This document shows, in pieces, positions 1 to 7,900 of a DNA stretch of 10,382 bases. Position numbers and translations under genes: made by a program. The DNA is from Micrococcales bacterium (GTDB lineage Bacteria; Actinomycetota; Actinomycetes; Actinomycetales; Dermatophilaceae): contig PMJN01000150.1 in NCBI GenBank assembly GCA_003157445.1, positions 1 to 10,382 of the forward strand. The letters are read 5' to 3'. The notes below the pieces were generated by a model. That model was not told the origin of the DNA. It searched no databases and saw only the letters and a list, made by a program, of their open reading frames with translations. Within the stretch, counting starts at the first letter, position 1. The number at the start of each line of letters is the position of its first letter.

Positions 1-90
1 TCCTCCGGTGACCAGAGCCACTCGCCCGGTGAGCTTCTCGCCGATCAATCCCGCGGGCTGTTCGAGAACAGTCGTGCTGATGGTCTTCAT
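1..90 (-). CDS. Short-chain dehydrogenase/reductase, N-terminal fragment (cut by left edge)
   Basis: Only the first 30 codons are in the window. They read from ATG at 88-90 towards the left edge, with no stop. After about 19 leader residues comes LTGRVALVTGG, the first beta strand and start of the TGxxxGxG NAD(P)-binding loop of classical SDR enzymes. The group includes FabG/PhaB-type 3-ketoacyl reductases. The start is well supported: GGAGG lies 6 nt upstream. The gene is divergent from the ketoacyl synthase gene at 404. Reduction of that enzyme's 3-keto product is an attractive but unproven role. The catalytic Ser-Tyr-Lys residues lie outside the window, so substrate class and activity cannot be judged. 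The SDR fold is likely; a specific function is not assignable. Confidence 0.8.
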   Translation of the reverse strand, partial: MKTISTTVLEQPAGLIGEKLTGRVALVTGG

Positions 91-96
91 AAGGCG

Positions 97-101
97 CCTC
101 C
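97..101 (-). promoter_or_regulatory. Ribosome binding site of the SDR gene
   Basis: Read on the minus strand this is GGAGG, 6 nt before the ATG at 88-90. It is a near-perfect Shine-Dalgarno sequence and fixes the start of the truncated SDR gene. Confidence 0.75.
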
Positions 102-192
102 CAGGCCGATGCAGCAGAACGCTGGCAAGTCGCCGAGCTCAGCGCGTGCCACGCATCGAGGGCACGGTCACGCACATTGCTGCCTGACGTCG

Positions 193-225
193 TTCACCCA
201 GATCGATCCGTGGCTGTTGGGTGAA
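193..225. promoter_or_regulatory. Gapped inverted repeat, candidate operator
   Basis: TTCACCCA at 193-200 and its exact reverse complement TGGGTGAA at 218-225 flank a 17-bp gap. The arms do not extend further in either direction. The repeat sits roughly midway between two divergent start codons, where a shared regulator could bind. The gap contains the palindrome GATCGATC. The arms could also form a stem-loop in RNA, but there is no T-run to make it a terminator. A chance 8-bp match in a region this size is possible, so regulatory function is only a suggestion. Confidence 0.3.
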
Positions 226-391
226 GTATGTCCCCATAGTTGCGTTGTGGCTAGGTCACTTTTCCACCGCGCGCACCAGTGCTGGCGCGACTACTCTTGA
301 GAGCCTGCTGCTGCAGCATGGACACTGCTGGCGTCCCAGTCCGGGTACAGCTGGAACTGGGCAACAGCCCCATCAAGAGTGAAGACCCAAT

Positions 392-396
392 AAGGA
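392..396 (+). promoter_or_regulatory. Ribosome binding site of the ketoacyl synthase gene
   Basis: AAGGA ends 7 nt before ATG at 404-406, which is good Shine-Dalgarno spacing. The in-frame GTG at 398 is only 1 nt from the same motif. This favours ATG 404 as the start. Confidence 0.55.
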
Positions 397-403
397 TGTG
401 GCT

Positions 404-2359
404 ATGCAGCCATTTGTTGTCAACCGCCATGACCGGATCGTGTTCCCCTCCAACTTCATTCCCGAGTTGGACCTGTCGGTCATCAACACCCTCGAGCAGC
501 TTGACGCGGTCATCAGACGTGACTTCGAGGTGAAGGCGCCATCGGGCACGGACATCTTGAAGAGCGTGCAGGGGGGCGCTTATCGCAGCCGCTACGATCT
601 GATGCGCGACGTTGCGCTGAACCTCTTCTGGATCAACCGATTTGCGATGACGTTGTATGAGAGGCGGCCTACCCGCTGGGCTGACGTACCGCGCACCCGC
701 GCCGATGTCTTCTTGCCGGTTGAGATCCCGTGGCGGGACGGCGACCGCAAGGTCGCCGCTGTGCTGAGTGCCTACGAGGGGCTGGCGCCGACCTGGAACG
801 CCGAGGTGGAGGACCGTATCTTCGGGACTCTCTTTGACGTGTTCGGGCACCGCAAACACGACGCCACCGATCTGCAACCGATCAAGCCCACCGTGGCTGA
901 GGCCCTGTCCGATCCCAAGAACCTGACCTTCCGGCTGCCGAACTATGACCCCGACTTCCCGACATACGACTACGCCGACATCGTCGACAGCGCCCAGGAC
1001 GTCCCCGAGCTCGAGGCACTGAGCCGCTGGGCCAAGGTGCTGCATAACCAGTACCCGTGGGAGCGTTCCCAGGCGGAGCTGGTCGCGGTCGGCCAGCTGC
1101 GCGACGAAGACTACGTCGTGCTCATGTACCCCCGAGACCAGCAAGTGCGTCACTTTCTGCGACGCCTGGCGTCCGGGGCCTTGCCCGCGTCCGGATCGGG
1201 CGCCCCGGAGGCCCTGCAGCCTGTGCGGCCCTTCACGGCGGTCAACGTGCGGAGCCAGTTCTCGGTGATGCCCCGGATCGAGGCGCTGGCCGTGGTTCAC
1301 GGTGATCTGGTCTGCAGCAATGAGGACCTGATCCGCAACTCTGCCTACAACTGGTCGCCCATGTCCGCTGACGAGATCCTTCAGAAGACCGGCATCGAGT
1401 CACGGCGTTACACCTCCAAGACCCTGGAGGAGATCGCGCTGGAAGCAGCCAAAGCTGCTCTGGCGCACTCGGGCCGCGGTCCTGACGAGATCGGGGCGGT
1501 GCTGCTGTGCACGTGCACGAGCACCCGCCTCATTCCGTCGGTGGCGACCTGGATCTCCGGCCAGCTGGGCATCTACCAGACTCACGCGTCCTGCGACATC
1601 ATCGCGGCGTGCGCTGGGATGGCCTACGGATTCTCCGATGCGACGCGGATCCTGCAAGAGGTTCAGCGTCCTGTGCTCGTGGTGTGCGTGGAGAAGTTCT
1701 CCGACAAGATCGGTAACGTCCGGCCATCGCGGATGATCTTCGGTGACGGCGCGGCTGCCTTCGTGATCGGGGTTGCCCCGGCGGGGCAGGCACCGGACAT
1801 CGAGTTCATGCAGACCTACGCCAGCGGCCCGGCGAGCCAGGTGAACTCGATCATCTGGCCCAACCCTGCCTTCGACAACAACATCACCTTGTACGGCCCG
1901 GAGGTCAAGAAGCTGGCCGGCCGCTACCTCGAGCAGATGATCGGCGAGCTCAAGGTCCTTCCTGACCCGGACGGGGTCAAGGGTTCGCTACTGGAGAGCA
2001 TCGACCTCATCATTCCTCACCAGGCCAACAAGACCATGGTGATCGACCTGGCCATGCAGGCGGGGCTGACCGAAGACAGTCTCTACTTCAACGTCGAGAC
2101 GGTCGGCAATGCGTCATCGGCAAGCATCCCGCTGGCAATCCACGACGCGGTTCGCGACGGCGTCATCAAGGAGCCCACGCGGATCTTCGCTCCGGGCTTT
2201 GGTGCCGGGGCCGTCGCCGGGTACCTCGTGATGCGCATCGATCCTGCCGTGGTGGCAATATCTCCTGAAGTGCCCGCCACTGCTGGGGAACCCGTCACGC
2301 TCAGTGCGCAACCGGTTCCCCAGCAGTCTGGCGACGACACGCACCTGGCGTTCGGGTAG
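404..2359 (+). CDS. 3-oxoacyl-ACP synthase III (FabH/KASIII-like) with a large N-terminal extension
   Basis: The product has 651 residues from ATG 404; GTG 398 would add two. Residues from about 289 to 611 form a full thiolase-fold ketoacyl synthase III, which decarboxylatively condenses an acyl thioester with a malonyl-type extender. Cys403 lies in DIIAACAG, His539 in IPHQANK and Asn569 in VGNASSAS. The spacings of 136 and 30 residues are close to those of E. coli FabH (Cys112, His244, Asn274). The GDGAAA segment and the PGFGAGAVAGY end also fit the family. Residues 1-288 are roughly as large as the catalytic domain, rich in Asp, Arg and Trp, without signal peptide or membrane segment, and match nothing I recognise. 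The last 40 residues are a Pro/Ala-rich tail. FabH is normally about 320 residues, so this protein is twice the usual size. The neighbouring carboxylase and reductase suggest a dedicated chain-building pathway. The true acyl and extender substrates are unknown; an acyltransferase-type KASIII homologue is the main alternative. Confidence 0.93.
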   Translation: MQPFVVNRHDRIVFPSNFIPELDLSVINTLEQLDAVIRRDFEVKAPSGTDILKSVQGGAYRSRYDLMRDVALNLFWINRFAMTLYERRPTRWADVPRTRADVFLPVEIPWRDGDRKVAAVLSAYEGLAPTWNAEVEDRIFGTLFDVFGHRKHDATDLQPIKPTVAEALSDPKNLTFRLPNYDPDFPTYDYADIVDSAQDVPELEALSRWAKVLHNQYPWERSQAELVAVGQLRDEDYVVLMYPRDQQVRHFLRRLASGALPASGSGAPEALQPVRPFTAVNVRSQFSVMPRIEALAVVHGDLVCSNEDLIRNSAYNWSPMSADEILQKTGIESRRYTSKTLEEIALEAAKAALAHSGRGPDEIGAVLLCTCTSTRLIPSVATWISGQLGIYQTHASCDIIAACAGMAYGFSDATRILQEVQRPVLVVCVEKFSDKIGNVRPSRMIFGDGAAAFVIGVAPAGQAPDIEFMQTYASGPASQVNSIIWPNPAFDNNITLYGPEVKKLAGRYLEQMIGELKVLPDPDGVKGSLLESIDLIIPHQANKTMVIDLAMQAGLTEDSLYFNVETVGNASSASIPLAIHDAVRDGVIKEPTRIFAPGFGAGAVAGYLVMRIDPAVVAISPEVPATAGEPVTLSAQPVPQQSGDDTHLAFG

Positions 2360-2467
2360 GTCTACCGCAGGGGCCTGCTCCTACGGGTGGGTCTGCTGCG
2401 CAGTACAGGTAGGCAGGCGGGTCTTGTGGCGGGGGGCGGTTACGGCCACTTCGCCACTGATCTGCTC
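2360..2467. other. Convergent intergenic gap
   Basis: This 108-bp stretch separates the stop codons of the plus-strand synthase and the minus-strand membrane protein, so terminators for both would be expected. The only hairpin candidates are short, such as GCAGGGGCCTGC just after the synthase stop. None is followed by a T-run, so no intrinsic terminator is called. Confidence 0.5.
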
Positions 2468-4882
2468 TCAGATGGCGGAAACCCGTTGGAGGTAGTTCAG
2501 CGATGCCCAGCCGAACGGGATGGGCAGCCAGTAGGTGCACAACCGGAACAACAGGACCGACGAGACGGCGATCCCGGCAGGCAGGCTAACCGCAACGAGC
2601 CCGGCCGACAGCGCCGCCTCGACGCCGCCGAGGCCTCCGGGGGTCGGAACGGCGGAGCCGATGATGGCGCCGGCGAAGTAGACCACCGCGACCTGGGCGA
2701 TCGAGGGCTGGGCGCCGAAGGCACGGGTCGCGCACGTCAGCGCGGCAACGAATGACATGTCCAGCAGCAGGGCCCCGGCGAACAGGGTTACGACTTTGCG
2801 CGGGTCCTGGAAGATGGCCACGACCCGGGGGACGACGCGGCGCACCACCGGCAGGAATCGTCCGATGACCTGGCGCCGGCCGGCGGGCACGGCAAGGGCC
2901 AGGAGCAGCAGTGCTACCAGGACGATCAGCCCGATGACGGCTGGCAACGGTGGCGTGAAAGAGGCCCGTGACCCAGTGCCGGCCAGGACGCTGGAGAGCA
3001 GGAGCAGGATGAAGTAGCTGGAGAACTGAGCGAGCTGGGCCAGTCCGAGGCTGCCGCCGGCGACCGCAGGTTCCACTCCTGCCTTCTGTAGGTAGCGCAT
3101 GTTGAGTGCGATGTTGCCGATGGCCGACGGTGCGACCAGTCCGCTGAAAGCTACGGCGAGCTGGGTCAGGTAGGTCCGTACGAAACGCAGCCGGGTGGTT
3201 ACCGCCCCCGTGATCACCAGCGAGGCCCCCGTGATGGTCAAAGCGGTGAAGCCGAGCACGCCCAGAGCCCAACCCCACTGCGCGCTGGCCAGGACCTGCC
3301 CCACGCCCCCCTTGCCAGAGTTCATGTTGGCCAGCTGGGTCAGGATTAGATACGCCGCAATGCCACCACCGACCACGGTGCCCACCGTCCGGGGGGTCAC
3401 GCGCCGAAGCTCGATCGGCTCGGGCGGCTCCCCTTCGGGGGCCAGCTTGAGAAGGAGGTCTCGGATTTGGCGCAACAGGCCTTTGTGAGTGCGCAGGGCC
3501 GTGCGGGTCGAGGTGCCCAGGGCGACGCTCTGGACCAGGGGCAGCGCTTTGACCATGGCTTCGCTGCCTAGAGACGACACGCCGCTGGCCACTGCCCGCT
3601 CAGGGCCCACGCGCAGTGCCAATGACGTGAGCAGCTGCGCCACGTCGATACGCAGCGAGAGATCCGCCGCCGCGATGTCGCCGGTCCCCGTCCCTTTCAG
3701 CCCCGCGCCCCCACGATGGTCGAGCAGGAGGTTGTTCAGGCTCAGGCCCCGATGGGCGATCTGGGCCCGCTGCAGGAGGATGAGCAGTTGCCAGAACGCG
3801 GCCAGGTCGGCGTCGCTGAGTGCTTCCGGCTCTACCTGAGCCAGGGTCGAGCCTTCAGCCGGACGGTAGGCCAAGACCGCAGCAAACGGTCCTACCTCCG
3901 CTGCGGCCAGTAGCTCGGGCGCCCTGACACCAGCCCTTGCCACAGCCATTGCCATCAAAGCATGGTGCTCGACCGCGCGGCGCACGGTCAGGGATGGACC
4001 GCGTGCGGACGGCCCGCGCAAGCGCAACCTGCGCAGGAGGCGCCGGCTTGCAGCCGCCCCGAACGTGTCGCGGTCCAAGACTCGAACGTCCAGTAGCCCC
4101 GCTGGACCCGAGCCCACGTAGCACCGCCCTGTGCCGGGTGCCGGGTCGAACAGCTCCAGCCGGGTGATGTCCAGCCCGCATGCGATGAGGGCGTCGGCGA
4201 CCTGGGTGCCTGGCGGACGGTTGGACACGACGCCCAACGCCACGTGGGCGCTCAAGCCGACGGCCCACCCCAAAGTGGCGCTGGCGACCAGAGCCAACGC
4301 TGTGACCTGGCCCGAGAGGAAACCCGACAGGATTGCCGATCCAACAACAAGGACAGCAGCCTTGCGCAGGATCGATCGTCCACCCACCCCTGACACTGTG
4401 AAGAACGCAACTATGGCCACGATCAGCTCGTCGATGGGCTCGGTGTGGCTGTTGTGGGGCAGTGTCTTGGTCAACGCAGTGAGCACATCGCCAAGGTGAC
4501 CGTCGAGAATCAGCCTCTGGAGTAGCAGTGCGAGCAGTGCGCCGGCGCCGGCAGCGATCACCGCCTCGAAAAGCTGCCAGGAGCGCGAGCGAACTACCAG
4601 GTCGACGCCTTTGACCACCAGCAGGACCAGGAGCCCGATCCCACCGGCCAGGCTGATGAGCTGCAGTAGAACTCTGGGCAACGCGCCACCGGCCCCGACG
4701 AGATCCTGCTCCAGGCCGCTGGCAGTGCCGACGGCCAGGGTTCCCAGGCCCACAGCGCCAAACAACATCAGCAGGGCGAAAAGTAGGGCGAACAGGTCTA
4801 TGGGACGCCGCACCCGAGCGCTGCGCGGCTCGATTACTTCGACCCTTTTCCCGTCGACGTGGTCGGACGGGGTCTGGTTCAC
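2468..4882 (-). CDS. Multidomain membrane protein: kinase-like domain plus lysylphosphatidylglycerol-synthase-type (flippase-like) transmembrane domain
   Basis: The product has 804 residues. Hydrophobic helices lie at about 28-52, 70-95, 103-122, 150-165 and 174-218. Residues 220-495 form a cytosolic-looking domain that resembles a protein kinase fold. It has VGSGPAG as a possible glycine loop, VRV (Arg267) at the VAIK position, Glu305 in a helix-C-like stretch, and HRGLSLNN (377-384) in place of HRDLKPEN. The catalytic Asp is Gly379 and no clear DFG is present, so it may be a pseudokinase. Residues 500-800 carry further helices and the LPG synthase TM hallmarks: APSAIGN near 584-590 and PTPGGLGGVE at 746-755. 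This domain resembles the MprF flippase region. No MprF lysyl-transferase domain is present. The GTG start at 4882 is the first in-frame option after an upstream TAA. A GAGGGA abuts it with no spacer, so the start is uncertain. The gene follows the carboxylase by 60 bp and is probably co-transcribed. Lipid translocation is inferred from the family only. Confidence 0.88.
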   Translation of the reverse strand: MNQTPSDHVDGKRVEVIEPRSARVRRPIDLFALLFALLMLFGAVGLGTLAVGTASGLEQDLVGAGGALPRVLLQLISLAGGIGLLVLLVVKGVDLVVRSRSWQLFEAVIAAGAGALLALLLQRLILDGHLGDVLTALTKTLPHNSHTEPIDELIVAIVAFFTVSGVGGRSILRKAAVLVVGSAILSGFLSGQVTALALVASATLGWAVGLSAHVALGVVSNRPPGTQVADALIACGLDITRLELFDPAPGTGRCYVGSGPAGLLDVRVLDRDTFGAAASRRLLRRLRLRGPSARGPSLTVRRAVEHHALMAMAVARAGVRAPELLAAAEVGPFAAVLAYRPAEGSTLAQVEPEALSDADLAAFWQLLILLQRAQIAHRGLSLNNLLLDHRGGAGLKGTGTGDIAAADLSLRIDVAQLLTSLALRVGPERAVASGVSSLGSEAMVKALPLVQSVALGTSTRTALRTHKGLLRQIRDLLLKLAPEGEPPEPIELRRVTPRTVGTVVGGGIAAYLILTQLANMNSGKGGVGQVLASAQWGWALGVLGFTALTITGASLVITGAVTTRLRFVRTYLTQLAVAFSGLVAPSAIGNIALNMRYLQKAGVEPAVAGGSLGLAQLAQFSSYFILLLLSSVLAGTGSRASFTPPLPAVIGLIVLVALLLLALAVPAGRRQVIGRFLPVVRRVVPRVVAIFQDPRKVVTLFAGALLLDMSFVAALTCATRAFGAQPSIAQVAVVYFAGAIIGSAVPTPGGLGGVEAALSAGLVAVSLPAGIAVSSVLLFRLCTYWLPIPFGWASLNYLQRVSAI

Positions 4883-4942
4883 TCCCTCATACTGCCGTGT
4901 GAAGCCGATATTTCGTTACTTATGCGAGATGGCCTTTCTTGC
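4883..4942 (-). other. Short gap between the carboxylase and the membrane protein gene
   Basis: Sixty bases separate the carboxylase stop (TGA at 4943-4945) from the GTG start at 4882. The stretch is noticeably richer in A and T than its surroundings, for example around 4905-4925. An internal promoter is possible, but no well-spaced -35/-10 pair is visible and no terminator hairpin is seen. Read-through transcription from the carboxylase gene is the simplest reading. Confidence 0.45.
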
Positions 4943-7900
4943 TCACCCATGATCAAGACCACGTTCGAGCGCCTCAACAAGTGCCGGACGCAGGTCGCGT
5001 GCACTGATCACTGCATCGACCGAGCCCACCTGCACAGCTCGGTCAATGCTGTGGACGCCGTCGAACTCCGCCGCGACCTCACCGAGCTTCTGGGAGCGAA
5101 CCGCCGAGCGCAGCTGTCCAAGATCTGCGACCAACGCCGCCTTCTGCGCGCCCTGCGCGCTCGCCATGGCATCTGCAAGATCGACGACCCTGGGGTCGGA
5201 CGCTGTGCGTTTGTCGACCTCACCGGCGAAGACCACAGCCGCCGCTGGTGCTCCCCCGATGACCGACGCGAAGGACCCCTCGACCGCCAGCACCGTCAGC
5301 CCGACATTGAGTGCCTTGGAGAACACCACGAACGCGCCTCCGTGATAGCGGGATACAACGCAGAACACGATCGGTCCTTGGAAGTTGACGATCGCCCTGC
5401 CGATCTCGGCGCCGTACTCGAGCTGGAGATGGCGCATCGAGTCCGGCGAACCGTCAAAGCCCGACAGGTTGGCCAGAACGACGACCGGCCGGTTTCCGCT
5501 GGCGGCGTTGATCGCCCGGGCGGTCTTCTTTGACGAGCGCGGGAACAGTGTTCCGGCCGTCCAGGTGTCGGGCCCGTCGCTTGGGGGGAACCCGGGTCGG
5601 GGCTGAGGCCGGGACTCGATGCCGATCAATGACACCGGCCAGCCGCCGAGATGGGCATCGAAGACCACTGACGTCTCGGCTCCGGCCATGCCGACCCAGC
5701 GCTCCAGTACCTTGTGGTCCTGGTCGGCCACCGCGTGCATCAGCGTGCGTATGTCGAACGGCTTCTTGCGGTCGGGGTTGGTCGCCGAGGAGAAGATGTC
5801 ACCGACGGTGCGGAAGTCGTTGTCAAGTACCTCGTGGGGGTAGTCGCATACGTCGCGATCCACCGGGTCACTGGTGGCGGCCCGCCGGGGTCTGTCCTCC
5901 CCAGGCACGACGTAGCTGTGGTCGTAGTGGGAGAGCAGCACGTCGCAGGCACCGGCCAGATCGGGCGCCCAGTACTGCGCCTGGCCGTTGGGGCCCATGA
6001 CGCGGTCGTAGCCGCCGATGCCGAAGTTGTCCTCGGCCGAGACCCCGCCTGAAAAGTCGAGCGAATACTTGCCCGTCAGCACCATGGCACTGTCCGGTGT
6101 CATCACCAGGATTCCCTTGGTGTGCATCAACATCGTGGCTTCGGCGTTCCAGTAGGGCTGTGCTCCGACATTGATTCCGGCCACGACGATGTTGATCTCG
6201 CCGCCGCCCTGGGTGAAGTTCACGATTCGCCGTAGCGCCAGAGCCACCCAGTCCATGTTCTCGGTGCCGGAGTCCATCGAGATCCGCGCACCCGCCGACA
6301 GCGCGAACCACTCCACGGGTACGCCCAGCTGCTCTGCCAGATCGAGGGCAGCGATGATCCTGGCGCACTCGGCTTCGGCCACTGCACCCAGCGAGCGGGT
6401 GGGGTCACCCAACAGAACCACTCGGGTGACGCCTTCGGGGTGACGCACGGTCAGGGTCCGGGCTATCCCGACCACCAGTGCGGCGCGGTTGCCACCCGGC
6501 GCACGCTCAACCGGCACCAAGGCTCCGTGCTCGTCCAGGTCGTGTTCGACGAAGCTGCCGTACTCCCTGGTGATCAGGCTCACCAGCTCGTACGGGTATA
6601 CCGTGCCGCGTCGGCGGGAGCGCAGCACCTTCTGGGCGTAGTCGTCCAGTGGATGCAGTCGTTCGGTGGGCGGGCCGGTCACTGCGGTGACCACACCAGC
6701 GCCTGGCTGGTAAGAGAACCGGACGGCGGCCGAGTGCACTCGGCCGTCGGGGGTGCCGATCCGGCCCTGCACGAGTACCTCCTCGACCCCGGCGCCCCGG
6801 GTCAGCGGCGCCATGGTGGCCTGCAATGCGGTGAGCTCATCCAGGGGCGCGTCGATGGCTGGCCAGATGTGCAGAAACACGTGGTTCATGTCGAGCCGCA
6901 GGCCGGCCGCGCCCCGGGCGGCGCGAACGCGCCTTATCGCCTGCAGGCAGCTGGCGACCGCACGCTCGGCGTGGGGCAACGATGTCACGTGCCCGTCAGC
7001 ATCGCGCACCACCGCCATCTGGCGGATCTGTGCGAGCGCGACGAGCCGCTGGTCGGCCGCGTTCTCAGGGGCGATGCAGTGGTAGAGCAGGACGTCTTCA
7101 GGGGCGTCCAGGCGGGTGACATTGAAGTCGCGCAGTCGCCACAGGTTGAGCCGGCGGCCGACCATGGGGTGGACGCCTCGCACCAGGTCGTCCTCCACGA
7201 CCCCCTCGGGGCCCGGGCGGAAGGTGAAGTACCACACCTGGCGTCCCTGGCCAGGACAAACCGCCACGACGGTGCGCCGAGTCTTCTGGGGGAAGGGCAG
7301 CGCTCTGAGAACCCGTTGCAGCTCGGCTGAGACCTCGGTCACCGAGTCCGGGGCGTCAGGCCAGGAAAGGTACAGGTCGACCACCACCGCGTGGCCGGCT
7401 GGCGCGTCCTGCAGTTGGGCGTTAATGGCGGCGACAAACTCAGAATCGGCAACCAGCTCGGCCGCCTCGGCGATCGTGGTGACCAGTCGGGTCGCACGCT
7501 CGTCCACGACATAGTCGGCCGCCACCAGGGGTCTGCCTGCGGCGCTCCGTTCGCACAGGTCGTGTAGCTCGAACTCGCGGTAGTGCCGGCGGATCAGCAC
7601 CTCGAGCATCGGCTCTCGCTGGGGCAGCCCGTGCTCGATCCGCCGGGCCAGGAACTCCACGATCTGCTCTGGGATCGCAGCCAGATCGTCCAACCGGGGT
7701 CCGTAGTCTGCAGCGTCAGGGTTGTCGGTCAGGTAGATGAGCTCGTCGGTTACTCCGGCCAGCACAGCCTGGCGCTCAGCGTCGACCACTGGCTGGTCAA
7801 ACCAGGCGAAACGGGCACTGCGCGCCAGGTCGCCCACCATCGGGTAGCGCAGCTGGGTGGCCAGTACGAGCCGGTCCAGCACCTCGCGTGCCTGATCTGC

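Larger units (their letters stand above)
91..403. other. Divergent intergenic region between the SDR and ketoacyl synthase genes
   Basis: About 313 bp separate the two divergent start codons, so promoters for both genes should lie here. I found no convincing -35/-10 pair. TGGACA at 319-324 resembles a -35 box, but the best downstream TACAGC at 346-351 is about 21 bp away, which is too far. Short self-complementary stretches include GATCGATC at 201-208, TGCTGCAGCA at 309-318, and a gapped inverted repeat at 193-225 listed separately. A 63-codon plus-strand frame at 109-300 has no recognisable protein character and is not called. Confidence 0.6.

Noticed and set aside
309..318. Palindrome TGCTGCAGCA as an operator
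   Set aside because: It lies in a CTG-repetitive stretch where such palindromes arise easily, with no second copy or clear promoter near it.
319..351. Possible promoter TGGACA ... TACAGC upstream of the KASIII gene
   Set aside because: The spacer is about 21 bp, beyond the usual 16-19 bp, and the -10 match is weak.
251..1300. Long minus-strand open frame (349 codons) opposite the KASIII N-terminal region
   Set aside because: It is antisense to a well-supported gene, has His/Arg/Gly-rich composition typical of high-G+C shadow frames, and shows no recognisable domain.
2360..2467. Intrinsic terminator between the convergent genes
   Set aside because: Only short stems such as GCAGG/CCTGC are present and no T-run follows on either strand.
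2586..3278. Alternative minus-strand frame (230 codons) inside the membrane protein gene
   Set aside because: It overlaps the LPG synthase TM domain in another frame and its product is Arg/Pro/His-rich without hydrophobic helices, as expected for a shadow frame.
6440..7330. Plus-strand open frame (296 codons) opposite the carboxylase
   Set aside because: It is antisense to the central/carboxyltransferase part of a clear carboxylase gene. The product is rich in Gly, Gln, His and Val with no domain; stop scarcity from G+C bias explains it.
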